DNA from: JANYHH01 sp965249745 | GTDB lineage: Bacteria > Deinococcota > Deinococci > Deinococcales > JAAFIG01 | Assembly: GCA_965249745.1 (NCBI GenBank) | Contig: OZ252252.1 | Location: 682,001 to 746,000, forward strand | Reading direction: 5' to 3' | Length of the DNA stretch: 64,000 nt | Shown here: positions 52,003 through 60,988 of the stretch, in pieces | Layout of the letters: every line of letters starts with the position of its first letter | Position numbering within the stretch: the first letter of the stretch is position 1 | The notes under the pieces: model-generated | Databases searched by the model: none | What the model saw: the letters and a program-made list of their open reading frames with translations, nothing else | Told to the model about the DNA's origin: nothing | Translations under genes and position numbers: made by a program

Positions 52003-52971
52003 TTATCGTTTCAGCCACTCGAGTAGCACGCGGTTGACCTGTTCGGCCGCGTCAGTTTGCACGAAATGCCCGGCGTTCGGGATCATCACGGTCGTCAGCG
52101 TGTTGTCCACGTACTCCCAGTTACGGTCGTGGCTGCCGCTGAGGATGAACGGGTCTTGCATCCCGTGAATCACCAGCGCGGGAACCTTAATCTTGGGGAG
52201 TGTGGTGGCAGCTTGCGCAGTTGCGCCGAGGTTCGCCTGAAAGTACGCGACGAAGGTCTCGAGGCTCGTGCGGGCGAACGCCTCGCTGTAGGCGGCGGTT
52301 TCCTGTGGTGTGCGCGGGTTGACGACGCCAAGAAGCTGGGCGCGAGTGATGGCGGCGGCCGAACCGGGTTGCGCCAACCCGTAACTCGTGCGGCTGGCGG
52401 CTTGTTGGGCGGGATCGGTGGCTCGAGCCTTGGCGAGCGCCAGCGGGTGAGGCAGGTTGAGGCTGACAATCCCTTCGGTCATCTGGGGCAGGGCGGTGGC
52501 GAAGGCCCAGGCGACGGCCGCTCCGGTGTCGTGTCCGATGACTGTGGCTTTGTCGCGTTTGAAGAATTTGATAACGGCCGCGACATCACTCACGAGTTTC
52601 GGCACGGTGTAATTTTCAATTCCATCGGGTTGATCGCTGCGATTGATACCGCGTTGGTCAATCGCGACGACCTGATGGTCGGCCGCTAGGGCGGGCATCT
52701 GATTGCGCCAGCCGTACCAGAAATCGGGGTGACCGTGGATCAGGACCACCAGCGGACCGCTGCCCAGGGTCGCGTAATGAATTTTGACGCCGTTGTTATC
52801 AACGAAGCCCTCGGTCACGGATTGCAGGAGGGTTTCCGGAGTGACTGTATTTTGGGTGGAGTTGGCTCGAGCGTCAGGGTGCATGGTGACTCCGATCAGG
52901 CAAAGCGAGAGCGTGACGAGGGGGATGGTTGCGGTGCGAAAGTTCTTCGGAAAGCTGGCTCGGTGTCTCAT
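52003..52971 (-). CDS. Exported epoxide-hydrolase-like alpha/beta hydrolase
   Basis: A 322-residue protein with an N-terminal signal sequence (FRTATIPLVTLSLCLIGVTM..DARA). The hydrolase domain is of the epoxide hydrolase/haloalkane dehalogenase group: oxyanion motif LIHGHPDFWYGWR, nucleophile Asp in VIGHDTGAAVAW, acid in HGMQDPFIL and His in PNAGHFVQTDAAEQVN. It probably opens epoxides or removes halide from a small substrate outside the cytoplasm. GAGGAGCGCC precedes the ATG. A TetR-type gene upstream and a shared 18-base sequence in both promoter regions suggest repression and substrate induction. Confidence 0.9.
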   Translation of the reverse strand: MRHRASFPKNFRTATIPLVTLSLCLIGVTMHPDARANSTQNTVTPETLLQSVTEGFVDNNGVKIHYATLGSGPLVVLIHGHPDFWYGWRNQMPALAADHQVVAIDQRGINRSDQPDGIENYTVPKLVSDVAAVIKFFKRDKATVIGHDTGAAVAWAFATALPQMTEGIVSLNLPHPLALAKARATDPAQQAASRTSYGLAQPGSAAAITRAQLLGVVNPRTPQETAAYSEAFARTSLETFVAYFQANLGATAQAATTLPKIKVPALVIHGMQDPFILSGSHDRNWEYVDNTLTTVMIPNAGHFVQTDAAEQVNRVLLEWLKR

Positions 52972-52990
52972 GGCGCTCCTCGAGTGAGAG

Positions 52991-53008
52991 AGTAGTTGAC
53001 CAGTCGGT
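52991..53008. promoter_or_regulatory. Putative TetR operator upstream of the epoxide-hydrolase-like gene
   Basis: AGTAGTTGACCAGTCGGT is identical to 53662-53679. The core ACC-AGTC-GGT has inverted ends, as in operators of TetR-family proteins. Confidence 0.65.
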
Positions 53009-53054
53009 AAAATAAATGGGCATAAAGTTTTACATCGGTCTCTCCTCTCAAAGG

Positions 53055-53660
53055 TTAGGCGCGTCCGAACGACGCGAATTGCTGGTGGCTGGGTTTAAGC
53101 TGCGCGAGCAAATTAGGGTTCTGTGTGGTCTTCACCAGCAGCAGCACCCCCTCGAGATAGGCCAGCAGGGTTTGTCCGGCGACCACCGCATTCGTTTCGG
53201 ATGGCAAGTCACCGACGTTCACGGCATCCTGAAAGACGCGCTGAAATAAACCTGCCCAGTCTGCGAAAACCCGCTCGAGGGCCTCGCGCAGCACCGTATC
53301 GTGGGCACTAACTTCCATTGAGAGCGTGCCAAAGGCGCAACCGGTCAGTGGGGTACCCGTCTCGGCCGCCGCCAGGTACTGCTTGTGGAGACTATCGAAC
53401 AGAAATCCGACGCGCTCGAACGGCGTCATTGAAGCTGTGACGCAAGCCTCAATGCTGGTTCGGTAAGTCTTCCAATGACCCTCGAGCGCCGCCAAGGTCA
53501 GGTCTCGTTTCGAGGCGAAAAAGTGGTAAAAGCTGCCCTTTTTGACCCCCGCCAGTTCGCACAGCTCCTGCACACCGACGTTGGCGTAGCCGCGCCTGAA
53601 GATCAGCGCCGTCGCGGCGTCTATCAGTCGGTCTCTGGTTTCGGGATGCGTTGCGCCCAT
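53055..53660 (-). CDS. TetR-family repressor of the epoxide-hydrolase-like gene
   Basis: A 201-residue TetR protein. Helix-turn-helix at ~10-50: DRLIDAATALIFRRGYANVGVQELCELAGVKKGSFYHFFASKRDL. The ligand-binding half contains TGCAFGTLSMEVS and LAYLEGVLLLVKTTQNP, typical of the TetR_C group that controls detoxification genes. It is transcribed in the same direction as the hydrolase gene. The operator candidate 53662-53679 ends one base before its start codon, so autoregulation is likely. Confidence 0.92.
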   Translation of the reverse strand: MGATHPETRDRLIDAATALIFRRGYANVGVQELCELAGVKKGSFYHFFASKRDLTLAALEGHWKTYRTSIEACVTASMTPFERVGFLFDSLHKQYLAAAETGTPLTGCAFGTLSMEVSAHDTVLREALERVFADWAGLFQRVFQDAVNVGDLPSETNAVVAGQTLLAYLEGVLLLVKTTQNPNLLAQLKPSHQQFASFGRA

Positions 53661-53661
53661 A

Positions 53662-53679
53662 AGTAGTTGACCAGTCGGT
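53662..53679. promoter_or_regulatory. Putative TetR operator upstream of the tetR gene
   Basis: Second exact copy of the 18-base sequence at 52991-53008. It is directly adjacent to the tetR start. Confidence 0.65.
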
Positions 53680-54017
53680 CTAGTTAGAGCATAGCAGGAT
53701 GGTCAAGGTTTTGCAAATCGAGAAAACCAGCCCACTCGGCTCGCGGATGAGCCAGAGTGCGGGACAACGGATGTTCGATGGTGCAGGATAGAAACTAGAG
53801 TGTTCCTCGAATACGCGCTGTTCCAATAGGCTCGAATCAGCGTACCGTTCTCTCTCGCAACCTTGGATGGTTTGTCCGGTCTCGAGTACGACGTTGACCG
53901 CCCCTAGTGCAATCCGCTTCAGGCCACCAGCCAGAGTTTCTGGCAGTCGTCTACAGCGGTGGCTCGAGCGGCGGTCACTGTGAAGTAATGCTGGCCACGG
54001 TTCACCCATCTTTCGGT
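53680..54017. other. Intergenic region, no gene seen
   Basis: A minus-strand open frame of 125 codons is present, but it has no ribosome site or recognisable domain and I do not regard it as a gene. Confidence 0.4.
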
Positions 54018-54023
54018 TACAAT
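54018..54023 (+). promoter_or_regulatory. -10 box of a leaderless promoter (rpe)
   Basis: TACAAT ends 6 bases before the ATG at 54030. Confidence 0.65.
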
Positions 54024-54029
54024 CCCGCG

Positions 54030-54710
54030 ATGCCTGCCGCTCAGAAGTTGATTGCACCGAGTTTGCTGGCCTGCGATTTCGCGCATCTGGCGACGGAATT
54101 AGAGACCGTCAAGGCCGCCAGGGCGAGCTGGTTGCACTTCGACGTGATGGATGGACAATTCGTGCCCAACATCGGGCTGGGCTTGCCGATTCTGGAAGCG
54201 GTCCGCCGCAACACAGACCTCACGATAGACGTTCACTTGATGCTCGAGACTCCTGAGGCGCGCTTGGAGGATTTCGCCAGGGCGGGCGCGGACGGACTAA
54301 CCCTGCACCTGGAAGCCACGCGCCACCCCCACCGCGCACTGCAACAGATTCGCGGGTTGGAGAAACGCGCCGGAATCTGCATCAACCCCGGAACGTCCGT
54401 CGGACTGCTGGAACCGCTGCTGGAACTCGCGGATTTAGTGCTGCTGATGGGCGTCAACCCCGGCTTCGGCGGTCAGAAATTCATCCCGAACACCTATCAA
54501 CGCCTGCGCGAACTCGTGATGCTGCGCGATGCCGTGAACCCCGATTGCCTGCTCGAGGTGGATGGCGGGGTCAGCGCAGACAATCTGGTGACGCTCTTTC
54601 AAGAGGGCGCGGACGTGCTCGTGGCGGGGAGCGCCGTTTTTAACGCTCGAGGGGCAGCCGCGAACTTGGCTGAGATGCGTCGCACGATGAGCCAGGCGGG
54701 TCTAGGCTGA
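54030..54710 (+). CDS. rpe: Ribulose-phosphate 3-epimerase
   Basis: A 226-residue TIM-barrel enzyme of the pentose phosphate pathway. Signatures: LIAPSLLACDFAHLATELETV, WLHFDVMDGQFVPNIGLGLPI (metal-binding His and Asp), VHLMLETPE, VLLMGVNPGFGGQKFIP (second Asp nearby) and LEVDGGVSADN. It interconverts ribulose-5-phosphate and xylulose-5-phosphate. The start follows a TACAAT box by 6 bases. comB overlaps its stop by one base (TGATG). Confidence 0.96.
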   Translation: MPAAQKLIAPSLLACDFAHLATELETVKAARASWLHFDVMDGQFVPNIGLGLPILEAVRRNTDLTIDVHLMLETPEARLEDFARAGADGLTLHLEATRHPHRALQQIRGLEKRAGICINPGTSVGLLEPLLELADLVLLMGVNPGFGGQKFIPNTYQRLRELVMLRDAVNPDCLLEVDGGVSADNLVTLFQEGADVLVAGSAVFNARGAAANLAEMRRTMSQAGLG

Positions 54711-55438
54711 TGCGACTGCGCGTAGACGCCCTGCCGCGCAGCTCCGGCGACGTGGGGTATCAGCCCTACGCCGATACTGTCATGGTCGTGGACACGCTCC
54801 GCGCCACGACGATCGCTGGCGTGTTCTTGGAGCAAGGTGCGGAATCGCTGTACTTGTGCCCGGACTTGGAAACCGCGCTCGCCTTCAAGGGCGACGGCGT
54901 GATCCTGGCGGGCGAACGCAACTGCCTGCCACCGGAAGGCTTCGACCTGGGGAACAGCCCGCTCGAGGCGCAACAAAGGCGGTTTGACAATCAGATCGTC
55001 GTGATGAGCACCAGCAATGGCACGGCCGCCGCCAGCATCGCCTGCGAGACCGGGAAGCAGGTCTTGCTGGCCAGCCTTAGAAACGCGCACGCGGCCGCCC
55101 GGAAAGCCCGCGAGGTCTCATCGGAAGAGCTGGCAATCCTCTGTGCCGGATCGGGCGGGCGGATCGGGCTGGATGATGTTTATACCGCCGGGGTGCTGTG
55201 CGAGTACCTGCTGGCGATGGGGGAGTGGACGCTGGACGATGGGGCGCAAATCGCGCTGACCGTGCGCCGCCAGTTCGCCGACCCGATGGAACCCCTGTCG
55301 CGCTCGAGGGCCGCCGAACTGATCGTGGCAGTCGGGTTAGAAGCCGACATTGCCGTTTGCGCCGAGGTCTCACGGAGCACGATCGTGCCAGTCTTCACTG
55401 GACGTTCCGGTTCAGCGCTGATCTTCCGCGACGCCTAA
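54710..55438 (+). CDS. comB: ComB-like 2-phosphosulfolactate phosphatase
   Basis: A 242-residue protein of the ComB family: VMVVDTLRATTIAGVFLEQGAESLY, ILAGERNCLPPEGFDLGNSPLEAQ, MSTSNGTAAASIA and ILCAGSGGRIGLDDVYTAGVL are the conserved blocks. The founder is the magnesium-dependent phosphatase of coenzyme M synthesis; in bacteria without coenzyme M the true substrate is unclear. It is translationally coupled to rpe, hinting at a phosphosugar-like substrate. Confidence 0.9.
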   Translation: MRLRVDALPRSSGDVGYQPYADTVMVVDTLRATTIAGVFLEQGAESLYLCPDLETALAFKGDGVILAGERNCLPPEGFDLGNSPLEAQQRRFDNQIVVMSTSNGTAAASIACETGKQVLLASLRNAHAAARKAREVSSEELAILCAGSGGRIGLDDVYTAGVLCEYLLAMGEWTLDDGAQIALTVRRQFADPMEPLSRSRAAELIVAVGLEADIAVCAEVSRSTIVPVFTGRSGSALIFRDA

Positions 55439-55539
55439 ATCCAGACTCAACCATTTTTGCCTAACTTGCATTACTCAACTACTGGCACTCAGCTTCATTA
55501 CTCAGCCACAATGCAGCTCGAGCGCAACTCCCATTCATC

Positions 55540-56529
55540 ATGCCCTCCAAAAGTAAACCTGTGAGTCCCCCCTCGAGTCCGCTCCCAGCCCTCGGGCTGG
55601 TCTGCATCACCGCCTCGCCGCTGATTCGATTTCGGACCACGACGCGCACGAATTACCTGAAGCTGGATAGCGCCGCCCGCCACGCCAAGCTGCGAGACCT
55701 GTACCGGTCCAACCTGCAACAACTCCTAGCTGCGCTCGAGTTCTGCGCCGCGAACGGCATTCGCCTGTACCGCATGACCTCGCAACTGTTCCCGATGAAC
55801 GACTTGGAAGACGGGATCGGCGCGGCGGTGCTGGAAGATCTTGGCAGCGACTTCGCGGCGGTTGGCGCTCGAGCGGCACAGTCTGGTATTCGCGTCGTGG
55901 TTCACCCGGAGCAATTCGTGGTCCTCAGCAGCGACAGCGAAAACGTTGTGCAGAACGCCGTCAAAGTGCTGGCAGGACACGCTGGTCTGTTCGACCGCAT
56001 GGGTTTGCCGCGCACCTCGTGGTCCATGATCCTGATTCACGGCGGCAAGGGTGATCGGAGCGAGGCGCTGATAAAGCGCATCGAAGCGCTGCCCGATAAC
56101 ATCCGCCTCCGATTGGCATTGGAAAACGACGAGTATGGCTACAGCGCCCAGGACATCCTCGAGGTTTCCCTGAAAACTGGTGTGCCAATGGTCTTCGACG
56201 CGCACCATCACGTGATCCACGAGAGGCTGACAAGTTACGAGGACGCCAGCATCGCGCATTTTACCAGTGCCGCCGCTCGCACCTGGCCCGATTTGAGCTG
56301 GCAAATCGCGCACCTCTCCAACGGGCGCGACGGTTTCCTGGACCGGCGGCACAGCGACCTGATTGATCAATTCCCGAGCGCCTTTCTGCGCGTGCCGTTC
56401 ATCGAAATCGAAGCCAAAGCCAAAGAGGTCGCCATACATGATCTCACGAGTCGCCTCGAGTTGCCGACGCCCGCCCTGAGTGTGGTGAGAGACCCACCCG
56501 CCGCGGCCGCGTTCCCCGACGAAGAATAA
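55540..56529 (+). CDS. uvsE: UV damage endonuclease (UvsE/UVDE)
   Basis: A 329-residue TIM-barrel endonuclease that nicks 5' to UV photoproducts and other lesions. Marks: ALGLVCITASPLIRFRTTTRTNYLKL at the N terminus, NGIRLYRMTSQLFP, VVHPEQFVVLSS (metal His and Glu), ILIHGGKGDR, LRLALENDEYGY, VPMVFDAHHHVIH and IEIEAKAKEVAI. The metal-binding set is complete. The last ~30 residues (LPTPALSVVRDPP) are Pro/Ala rich. Deinococcus uses this enzyme as an alternative to UvrABC. The start lacks an obvious ribosome site; the first 16 residues are Ser/Pro-rich and may be less. Confidence 0.95.
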   Translation: MPSKSKPVSPPSSPLPALGLVCITASPLIRFRTTTRTNYLKLDSAARHAKLRDLYRSNLQQLLAALEFCAANGIRLYRMTSQLFPMNDLEDGIGAAVLEDLGSDFAAVGARAAQSGIRVVVHPEQFVVLSSDSENVVQNAVKVLAGHAGLFDRMGLPRTSWSMILIHGGKGDRSEALIKRIEALPDNIRLRLALENDEYGYSAQDILEVSLKTGVPMVFDAHHHVIHERLTSYEDASIAHFTSAAARTWPDLSWQIAHLSNGRDGFLDRRHSDLIDQFPSAFLRVPFIEIEAKAKEVAIHDLTSRLELPTPALSVVRDPPAAAAFPDEE

Positions 56530-56850
56530 ACCTCGAGCCGCAAAGTTCTTTCGTCTTTTTCTGGGTTGATTGTGGGTATGGGCGTGAAGCGCTCATGATC
56601 TTCAATCTCGAGAATGAGACCGGTTTGACATGTCAAACCCCACCAACGGGTGGGCTTTCTCTGGGGCGTCTACGACTCTTGGGCTTGGGAACCTTAGCCT
56701 GTCCGCTCACCTCTAAACCAGCAGAGGACAGACGAGACGGCATGAATGGATGCCGCTCACGCCTGTCCCAACATGGCAACGCGGCGCGCAGCGTTTCAAG
56801 GCTGCCCGTCGAGGTCTGACTCAGCGCCTTCAAACGCTCGAGTCAGTGGA
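56530..56850. other. Intergenic region, weak terminator after uvsE
   Basis: CCCACC/GGGTGG with a 4-base loop at ~56638-56658, followed by CTTTCT, may end the uvsE transcript. No gene is seen. Confidence 0.4.
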
Positions 56851-56856
56851 GGATCT

Positions 56857-58074
56857 ATGCGACAGTGGCTCTTGTTGGCATTCGGTGCGATTTCTCTGGC
56901 AGGCTGTAACAGCGCCGCCGTCACCCCTCCCGCGACGCTGACGCTCAACTCGCTGAGCGGCAACAATCAGATTGCCTCGAGCGGCGCGGCGGCCGCCGCG
57001 CCATTGACGGTCCAAGTCGTCACCGCGACTGGCGGTGTGGCGGGCGTGACGGTCAACGCCTCGAGTGACACACGGTTTTGCACAGTCAGTCCAGCCAGTC
57101 TGAGCACCGATGCGAGCGGTAACGCCGCCTTCACCGTGACAGCTCTGGGTGTGACCGGTGTCAACTGCGGCACGAGTTTCGCCGTTGTCGGTCAAGCGGC
57201 CGCTCGAGGGTCGGTGAATTTCAACACGGCAATTCGGGCCGCGCAGCGCCCCCTGATCGCGCCCACCGCTGTCTCCCTACCGACCGCTACCGTCGGCGTT
57301 ACCGATGCGGGCGCGGCGGCGGGAAGCATCAACGTCAGCGCCGCCAGCAACCTGCCCGTCCCGGATGCCAGCCACGTCTACGGTGTTTACCTGGCGAAGC
57401 AGGATGCAAATGGCAATGTCAGTGCGGTTACGCTTTTGGGGAAAACCTCGAGCTTCCCGTTGGTGGCTCCACTGGTTGCGCCCGCTAATCTGGCGGCGGG
57501 CGGGTACAACGTCGTGGCGCTCGTGTTGCAGAGCGTTGGTACGGGTAAGGTGGAGAATCTCAATAACGCCACGCTGGTCTCTATCTTTACACCCGTCGCC
57601 GCTGGTACGGCGAATGTCACGCTCTCACTCTCGAGCGATGGCTTGCGAATCCCTGCCGCATACGCGCTGCCCTTGGGTGCGGCCGGTCAGGTCTCGCTGA
57701 CCAACCCGAACCTGACCGCTGGATTTGCCGGGGATGGCATCTCCGTCGCCTGGAACGCCCTGCCCGTCAACCCGAGTGGCTGGACCTACGTGGTCTACGC
57801 CACGGACGATGCCAGCAACACCGGTCGTCTGGGAAATTTCAACAGCAATGGGCGCACTGGGAACTTCAACTATGGCAGCCCCACCCCGGCGAACGGGGCC
57901 CTACCAACCGCAATCACCGACCTGAAAGCCAAGTTTAGTCGCGTTTTCATCACGCTGGAACCCGTCTCGAGCGGAGATGGTGGACCAGCCAACGCTACGG
58001 CTGGGGCAAGCGTGGTGCTGGATAACGCCTCGAGCGCCTGGGTGTTTGGGGCGGGTTTGCCGAAAACGCAGTAA
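56857..58074 (+). CDS. Large lipoprotein, Ala/Thr/Val-rich, unknown function
   Basis: A 405-residue predicted lipoprotein (MRQWLLLAFGAISLAGC, lipobox LAGC). Residues ~40-130 look like a bacterial Ig-like domain (PLTVQVVTATGGVAGVTVNASSDTRFCTVSPASLSTDASGNAAFTVTAL). The remainder is beta-rich with repeated AxxVT patterns and no known motif. GGAGG stands 4-5 bases before the ATG. A hairpin at 58116-58140 separates it from the convergent ccdA-like gene. Outer-surface role is inferred. Confidence 0.8.
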   Translation: MRQWLLLAFGAISLAGCNSAAVTPPATLTLNSLSGNNQIASSGAAAAAPLTVQVVTATGGVAGVTVNASSDTRFCTVSPASLSTDASGNAAFTVTALGVTGVNCGTSFAVVGQAAARGSVNFNTAIRAAQRPLIAPTAVSLPTATVGVTDAGAAAGSINVSAASNLPVPDASHVYGVYLAKQDANGNVSAVTLLGKTSSFPLVAPLVAPANLAAGGYNVVALVLQSVGTGKVENLNNATLVSIFTPVAAGTANVTLSLSSDGLRIPAAYALPLGAAGQVSLTNPNLTAGFAGDGISVAWNALPVNPSGWTYVVYATDDASNTGRLGNFNSNGRTGNFNYGSPTPANGALPTAITDLKAKFSRVFITLEPVSSGDGGPANATAGASVVLDNASSAWVFGAGLPKTQ

Positions 58075-58115
58075 CTCGAGGCAAAAGCGAGTTGTCGTCT
58101 CGGGATTTGTGTGAA

Positions 58116-58140
58116 AGAACCTCCCTATTTGGGAGGTTCT
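58116..58140. terminator. Hairpin between convergent genes
   Basis: AGAACCTCCC and GGGAGGTTCT with a TATTT loop, 42 bases after one stop and 13 bases from the other; can serve both strands. Confidence 0.7.
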
Positions 58141-58152
58141 GGTTCAAACGAT

Positions 58153-58932
58153 TTACGGCTGCTTTGGTGGTTCCAGATTTTTGATCGGTGCGTTCTCCTC
58201 GAATTTCGTCAAACCATCGGTGTAGCTCGGGAAGGTGTCCAGGAACCAACTCTGGACTTTACGATCCAAGTTGAACCCGATCCCAATCGCAAAAACCACC
58301 ATGACGGCCCCGAAGCCGCGCTGAACCAATCCCAGGTTCCCCATCAACCACGGAACTCGAGCCAGCGCTCCGCGACCACCCAGCATGACCGCCAGCATCG
58401 GAATCGCGGTTCCGATTGAGAACGCCAGCGTCACCAGAAAGGCATCGAAGGTGACGTTGCCGCTCAGCGCCAACGTGATGACGCTCGCCATGATCGGACC
58501 GACGCAGGGCGTCCACAGCAACCCGAGCGTCCCGCCGACGAGCATCCCACCCAGCCAACCGCTCCCCTGGGACCGATCCCCACCGCTCGAGTAGGCCGTA
58601 TTGCCACCCGCTTGCAACCTCGAGACGGATTGGGTGCTGAAGCGCTCGTACACGGTGTGGAGGGCAGGAACCAGCAGCGTCACTCCAAAGGCAAACAGCA
58701 ACCCGACCGAAATCAGCCGGGTCGCGTCCGGTGGAATGTTTAGCACGCGCACGATCGTGCTGAGCAGCAAGGTAAAGATTGTGAACGAGACGATAAAGCC
58801 AGCGATGATGCCGTACGGTCGCAGTCGCCCGCCAATCGCCCCGGACAGCAGAAACGGCAGCACCGGCAGCACGCACGGCGAGGCGACCGTGACGACCCCG
58901 GATAGGAAAGCGAAGAATGCGACGGTCAGCAT
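58153..58932 (-). CDS. CcdA/DsbD-type thiol electron transporter
   Basis: A 259-residue membrane protein with about six helices. The two membrane cysteines that shuttle electrons lie in ASPCVLPVLP (~19-28) and WTPCVGP. A long cytoplasmic or periplasmic loop (ERFSTQSVSRLQAGGNTAYSSGGDRSQGSG) is specific to this protein. It carries reducing power across the membrane to the thioredoxin-like protein encoded just upstream (5-base gap). Role: reduction of apocytochromes or disulfides outside. Confidence 0.9.
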   Translation of the reverse strand: MLTVAFFAFLSGVVTVASPCVLPVLPFLLSGAIGGRLRPYGIIAGFIVSFTIFTLLLSTIVRVLNIPPDATRLISVGLLFAFGVTLLVPALHTVYERFSTQSVSRLQAGGNTAYSSGGDRSQGSGWLGGMLVGGTLGLLWTPCVGPIMASVITLALSGNVTFDAFLVTLAFSIGTAIPMLAVMLGGRGALARVPWLMGNLGLVQRGFGAVMVVFAIGIGFNLDRKVQSWFLDTFPSYTDGLTKFEENAPIKNLEPPKQP

Positions 58933-58937
58933 GACGG

Positions 58938-59360
58938 TTACTTTGTGTTGACTAAGATTTCGGCAGTTGCGCCACCAGACCAGGTTTTCAGCGCCTTGCC
59001 GGACTTATCCACGTAGACGAAGGTGTGCTGGTGCGTGATGCCGTAGGTCTTCTTCAAGTCTAGCTCCGTGTCGTAATCGGTTTTGAAGATCACGACCGAA
59101 TCGGGAATGCTTTTCAGGTTGGCGTTGAAATCTTTGTCGGCGCTACGGCACGTTGGGCACCAGCTCGCGGCGAAAAACAGGACGCGTTTCTTAGCGACCG
59201 CCTTATCGAAGGCCACTTTGTTGTACTCCACATATGATTTTTCCATCGTGGCAGTTTGCGAGACCGGTGTGGCGACCGCCGCCGAAGAGGTGAATGTGAC
59301 CGCGACGAAACCCGTTGCAACCACAGCCGCGCCGATCAGACCTGACCATATTTTTTTCAT
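58938..59360 (-). CDS. Exported thioredoxin-like protein
   Basis: A 140-residue protein with a signal peptide (MKKIWSGLIGAAVVATGFVAVTFTSSAAVA) and a thioredoxin domain: VLFFAASWCPTCRSADKDF (active site WCPTC), IFKTDYD and the cis-Pro region replaced by HQHTFVYVDKSG, so the usual PT pair reads HT. The substitution may affect specificity. It precedes and is probably reduced by the CcdA-type protein. AAGGAGG precedes the ATG. Confidence 0.9.
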   Translation of the reverse strand: MKKIWSGLIGAAVVATGFVAVTFTSSAAVATPVSQTATMEKSYVEYNKVAFDKAVAKKRVLFFAASWCPTCRSADKDFNANLKSIPDSVVIFKTDYDTELDLKKTYGITHQHTFVYVDKSGKALKTWSGGATAEILVNTK

Positions 59361-59638
59361 ACCAGCCTCCTTGAAACGTGAACCAGCAAATAATTGTCAA
59401 CCCGCAACCAGGGTACGCAACCTCGAGATGAAAAGTTCAATCGGGATTTTCGCCTCTTATAAATTGCGGTTCACCTGTCAGCCCACTCTAGTCTTGGAAC
59501 CGCTGATGAAAGTCATTTGATGGTCAGATCGGCAACCATCACCCGACCATGCTCGAGACGAGCGCTTGTGAGCTGCGAGGACCTGTACAGAGTTGAGACC
59601 TTCATGCGCGATTTGTCCTGGCGCTTTCGATAGCAGAC
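59361..59638. other. Intergenic region, divergent promoters
   Basis: No gene is seen. It carries the leader of the thioredoxin gene on one side and the MarR promoter on the other. Confidence 0.4.
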
Positions 59639-59667
59639 TTGACAAATACGATTAACTGATTTACCAT
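59639..59667 (+). promoter_or_regulatory. Promoter of the MarR gene
   Basis: TTGACA, a 17-base spacer, and TACCAT. The spacer and -10 contain ATTAACTGAT, similar to ATTAATCAATTAACC ahead of the VOC gene (60225-60241), perhaps the MarR operator. Confidence 0.6.
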
Positions 59668-59691
59668 CAATGAACGAAGGAGTTGCGCCTG

Positions 59692-60210
59692 ATGACCCAA
59701 AGCTTTCCCCTGAACCAACTCCCCGATCACGACACCAACCAACGTCTGGCGGATGTTTACACCGGGATGGATGTCAGCGCCATCGAAACTGTGATGCACT
59801 TCTTGCTCGCCGCAAAACAGACCTCGAGCGCCTACACCCATTTTTTCAACCGCTTCGGGCTGTCGGACGGGAAATTCGCCGTACTGGCCATTCTCAACGA
59901 GCGCCCGCGCAAGTCCTTCGCCCCGTCCGAACTGGCAGATCGCATCGCGGTCAGCCGCGCCGCCGTGACCAGCATCATTGATGGACTCGAGGCGTCTGGC
60001 TTGGTGGAACGTCAGGATGCGCCGAGCGACCGCCGAATGCAGATGATTCAATTGACTAGCCAAGGCGACGATCTCCTCAAGACGCTGATGCCCGAGCATT
60101 ACCGCCGCAATGCCGCACTGATGTCCGGTTTGACTGAGATCGAACGCAGTTTATTTCGCGCCCTGCTCGAGAAAATTCAGGGTGGCTTGAGCGCTCTACG
60201 GGAGGAGTAA
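59692..60210 (+). CDS. MarR-family transcriptional regulator
   Basis: A 172-residue winged-helix repressor: FNRFGLSDGKFAVLAIL, SFAPSELADRIAVSRAAVTSIIDGLEASGLVERQDAPSDRRMQMIQLTSQG (recognition helix and wing) and the C-terminal dimerisation helix. The ATG at 59692 follows GAAGGAG by 9 bases. It is followed by a VOC-family gene after ~100 AT-rich bases that resemble its own promoter, so the pair may form a small ligand-responsive unit. Confidence 0.93.
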   Translation: MTQSFPLNQLPDHDTNQRLADVYTGMDVSAIETVMHFLLAAKQTSSAYTHFFNRFGLSDGKFAVLAILNERPRKSFAPSELADRIAVSRAAVTSIIDGLEASGLVERQDAPSDRRMQMIQLTSQGDDLLKTLMPEHYRRNAALMSGLTEIERSLFRALLEKIQGGLSALREE

Positions 60211-60311
60211 TTTTTCATGCTTTTATTATTAATCAATTAACCATTAAGCGGCATATCAATCCAAAGTCTCTCACGCCGAGCCAAACACGCTCGAGACCCA
60301 GGAGGAACACC

Positions 60312-60704
60312 ATGCAACTCGGATACACGATCATCTTCGTCGAAGACATCAACGCCACCGTCGCCTTCTACCAGAACGCCTTCGGTTTTGAGTCCCAAGC
60401 CGTGACCCCAATGTTCGCGGCAATGAAGACCGGGCAGACCACGCTGGCGTTTGGCCTCAACAGCAACGAACGTCATGAGCTTGCCGGGAAGCTCGAGTAC
60501 CGCGACAACCGCCCAGATCAAGACCCGGCGGGACTCCAGATCTCGTTCGTCAGTGAGGATGTTCACGGGGATTTCGCTCGTGCCATTCAAGCTGGAGCCG
60601 TCAGCGTGATCGAACCGAACCTCAAACCTTGGGGTCAGACCGTCTCGAGGGTACGCGATCTGAACGGCGTGCTGGTTGGGATTGTTAGCCCACCCAAATT
60701 CTGA
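60312..60704 (+). CDS. VOC/glyoxalase-superfamily protein
   Basis: A 130-residue vicinal-oxygen-chelate fold protein: LGYTIIFVEDINATVAFYQNAFGFE at the N terminus, TLAFGLNSNERHEL, and GQTVSRVRDLNGVLVGIVSPP at the end. Possible metal ligands are few (no N-terminal His, one Asp/Glu), so it may be a binding rather than catalytic member, as in bleomycin-type or stress proteins. AGGAGG precedes the ATG. Confidence 0.88.
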   Translation: MQLGYTIIFVEDINATVAFYQNAFGFESQAVTPMFAAMKTGQTTLAFGLNSNERHELAGKLEYRDNRPDQDPAGLQISFVSEDVHGDFARAIQAGAVSVIEPNLKPWGQTVSRVRDLNGVLVGIVSPPKF

Positions 60705-60988
60705 ACATCGTTTCCGTCCACCGCGCCAATCCGATGACTCGAGCCTGGCGCAACCAAGCACGGCCTCAGAACACCTGCGAACGCCTAGCTAGCGATACGT
60801 GAATTGATTGACCGAGTTGGTAGTCTCGAAGTTCAGCTCGAGAGTTGGCTTCAAACGAGTGCAGTGATCAACAAAAGTAACGGCGAGCGGTCTCTGGAAG
60901 GGTGTTATTGCCGAGCAACCGAGATATGTTCAAGTTCTGAGAACGGTTCAAGGTTGGCCTCGGGCGGGATGCAGCAACCTACAATGGG
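60705..60988. other. Intergenic region, no gene seen
   Basis: About 280 bases without recognisable coding or structural signal between convergent genes. Confidence 0.4.

Noticed and set aside
53680..54057. 125-codon minus-strand frame before rpe
   Set aside because: No ribosome site or recognisable domain, and it overlaps the rpe promoter and start.
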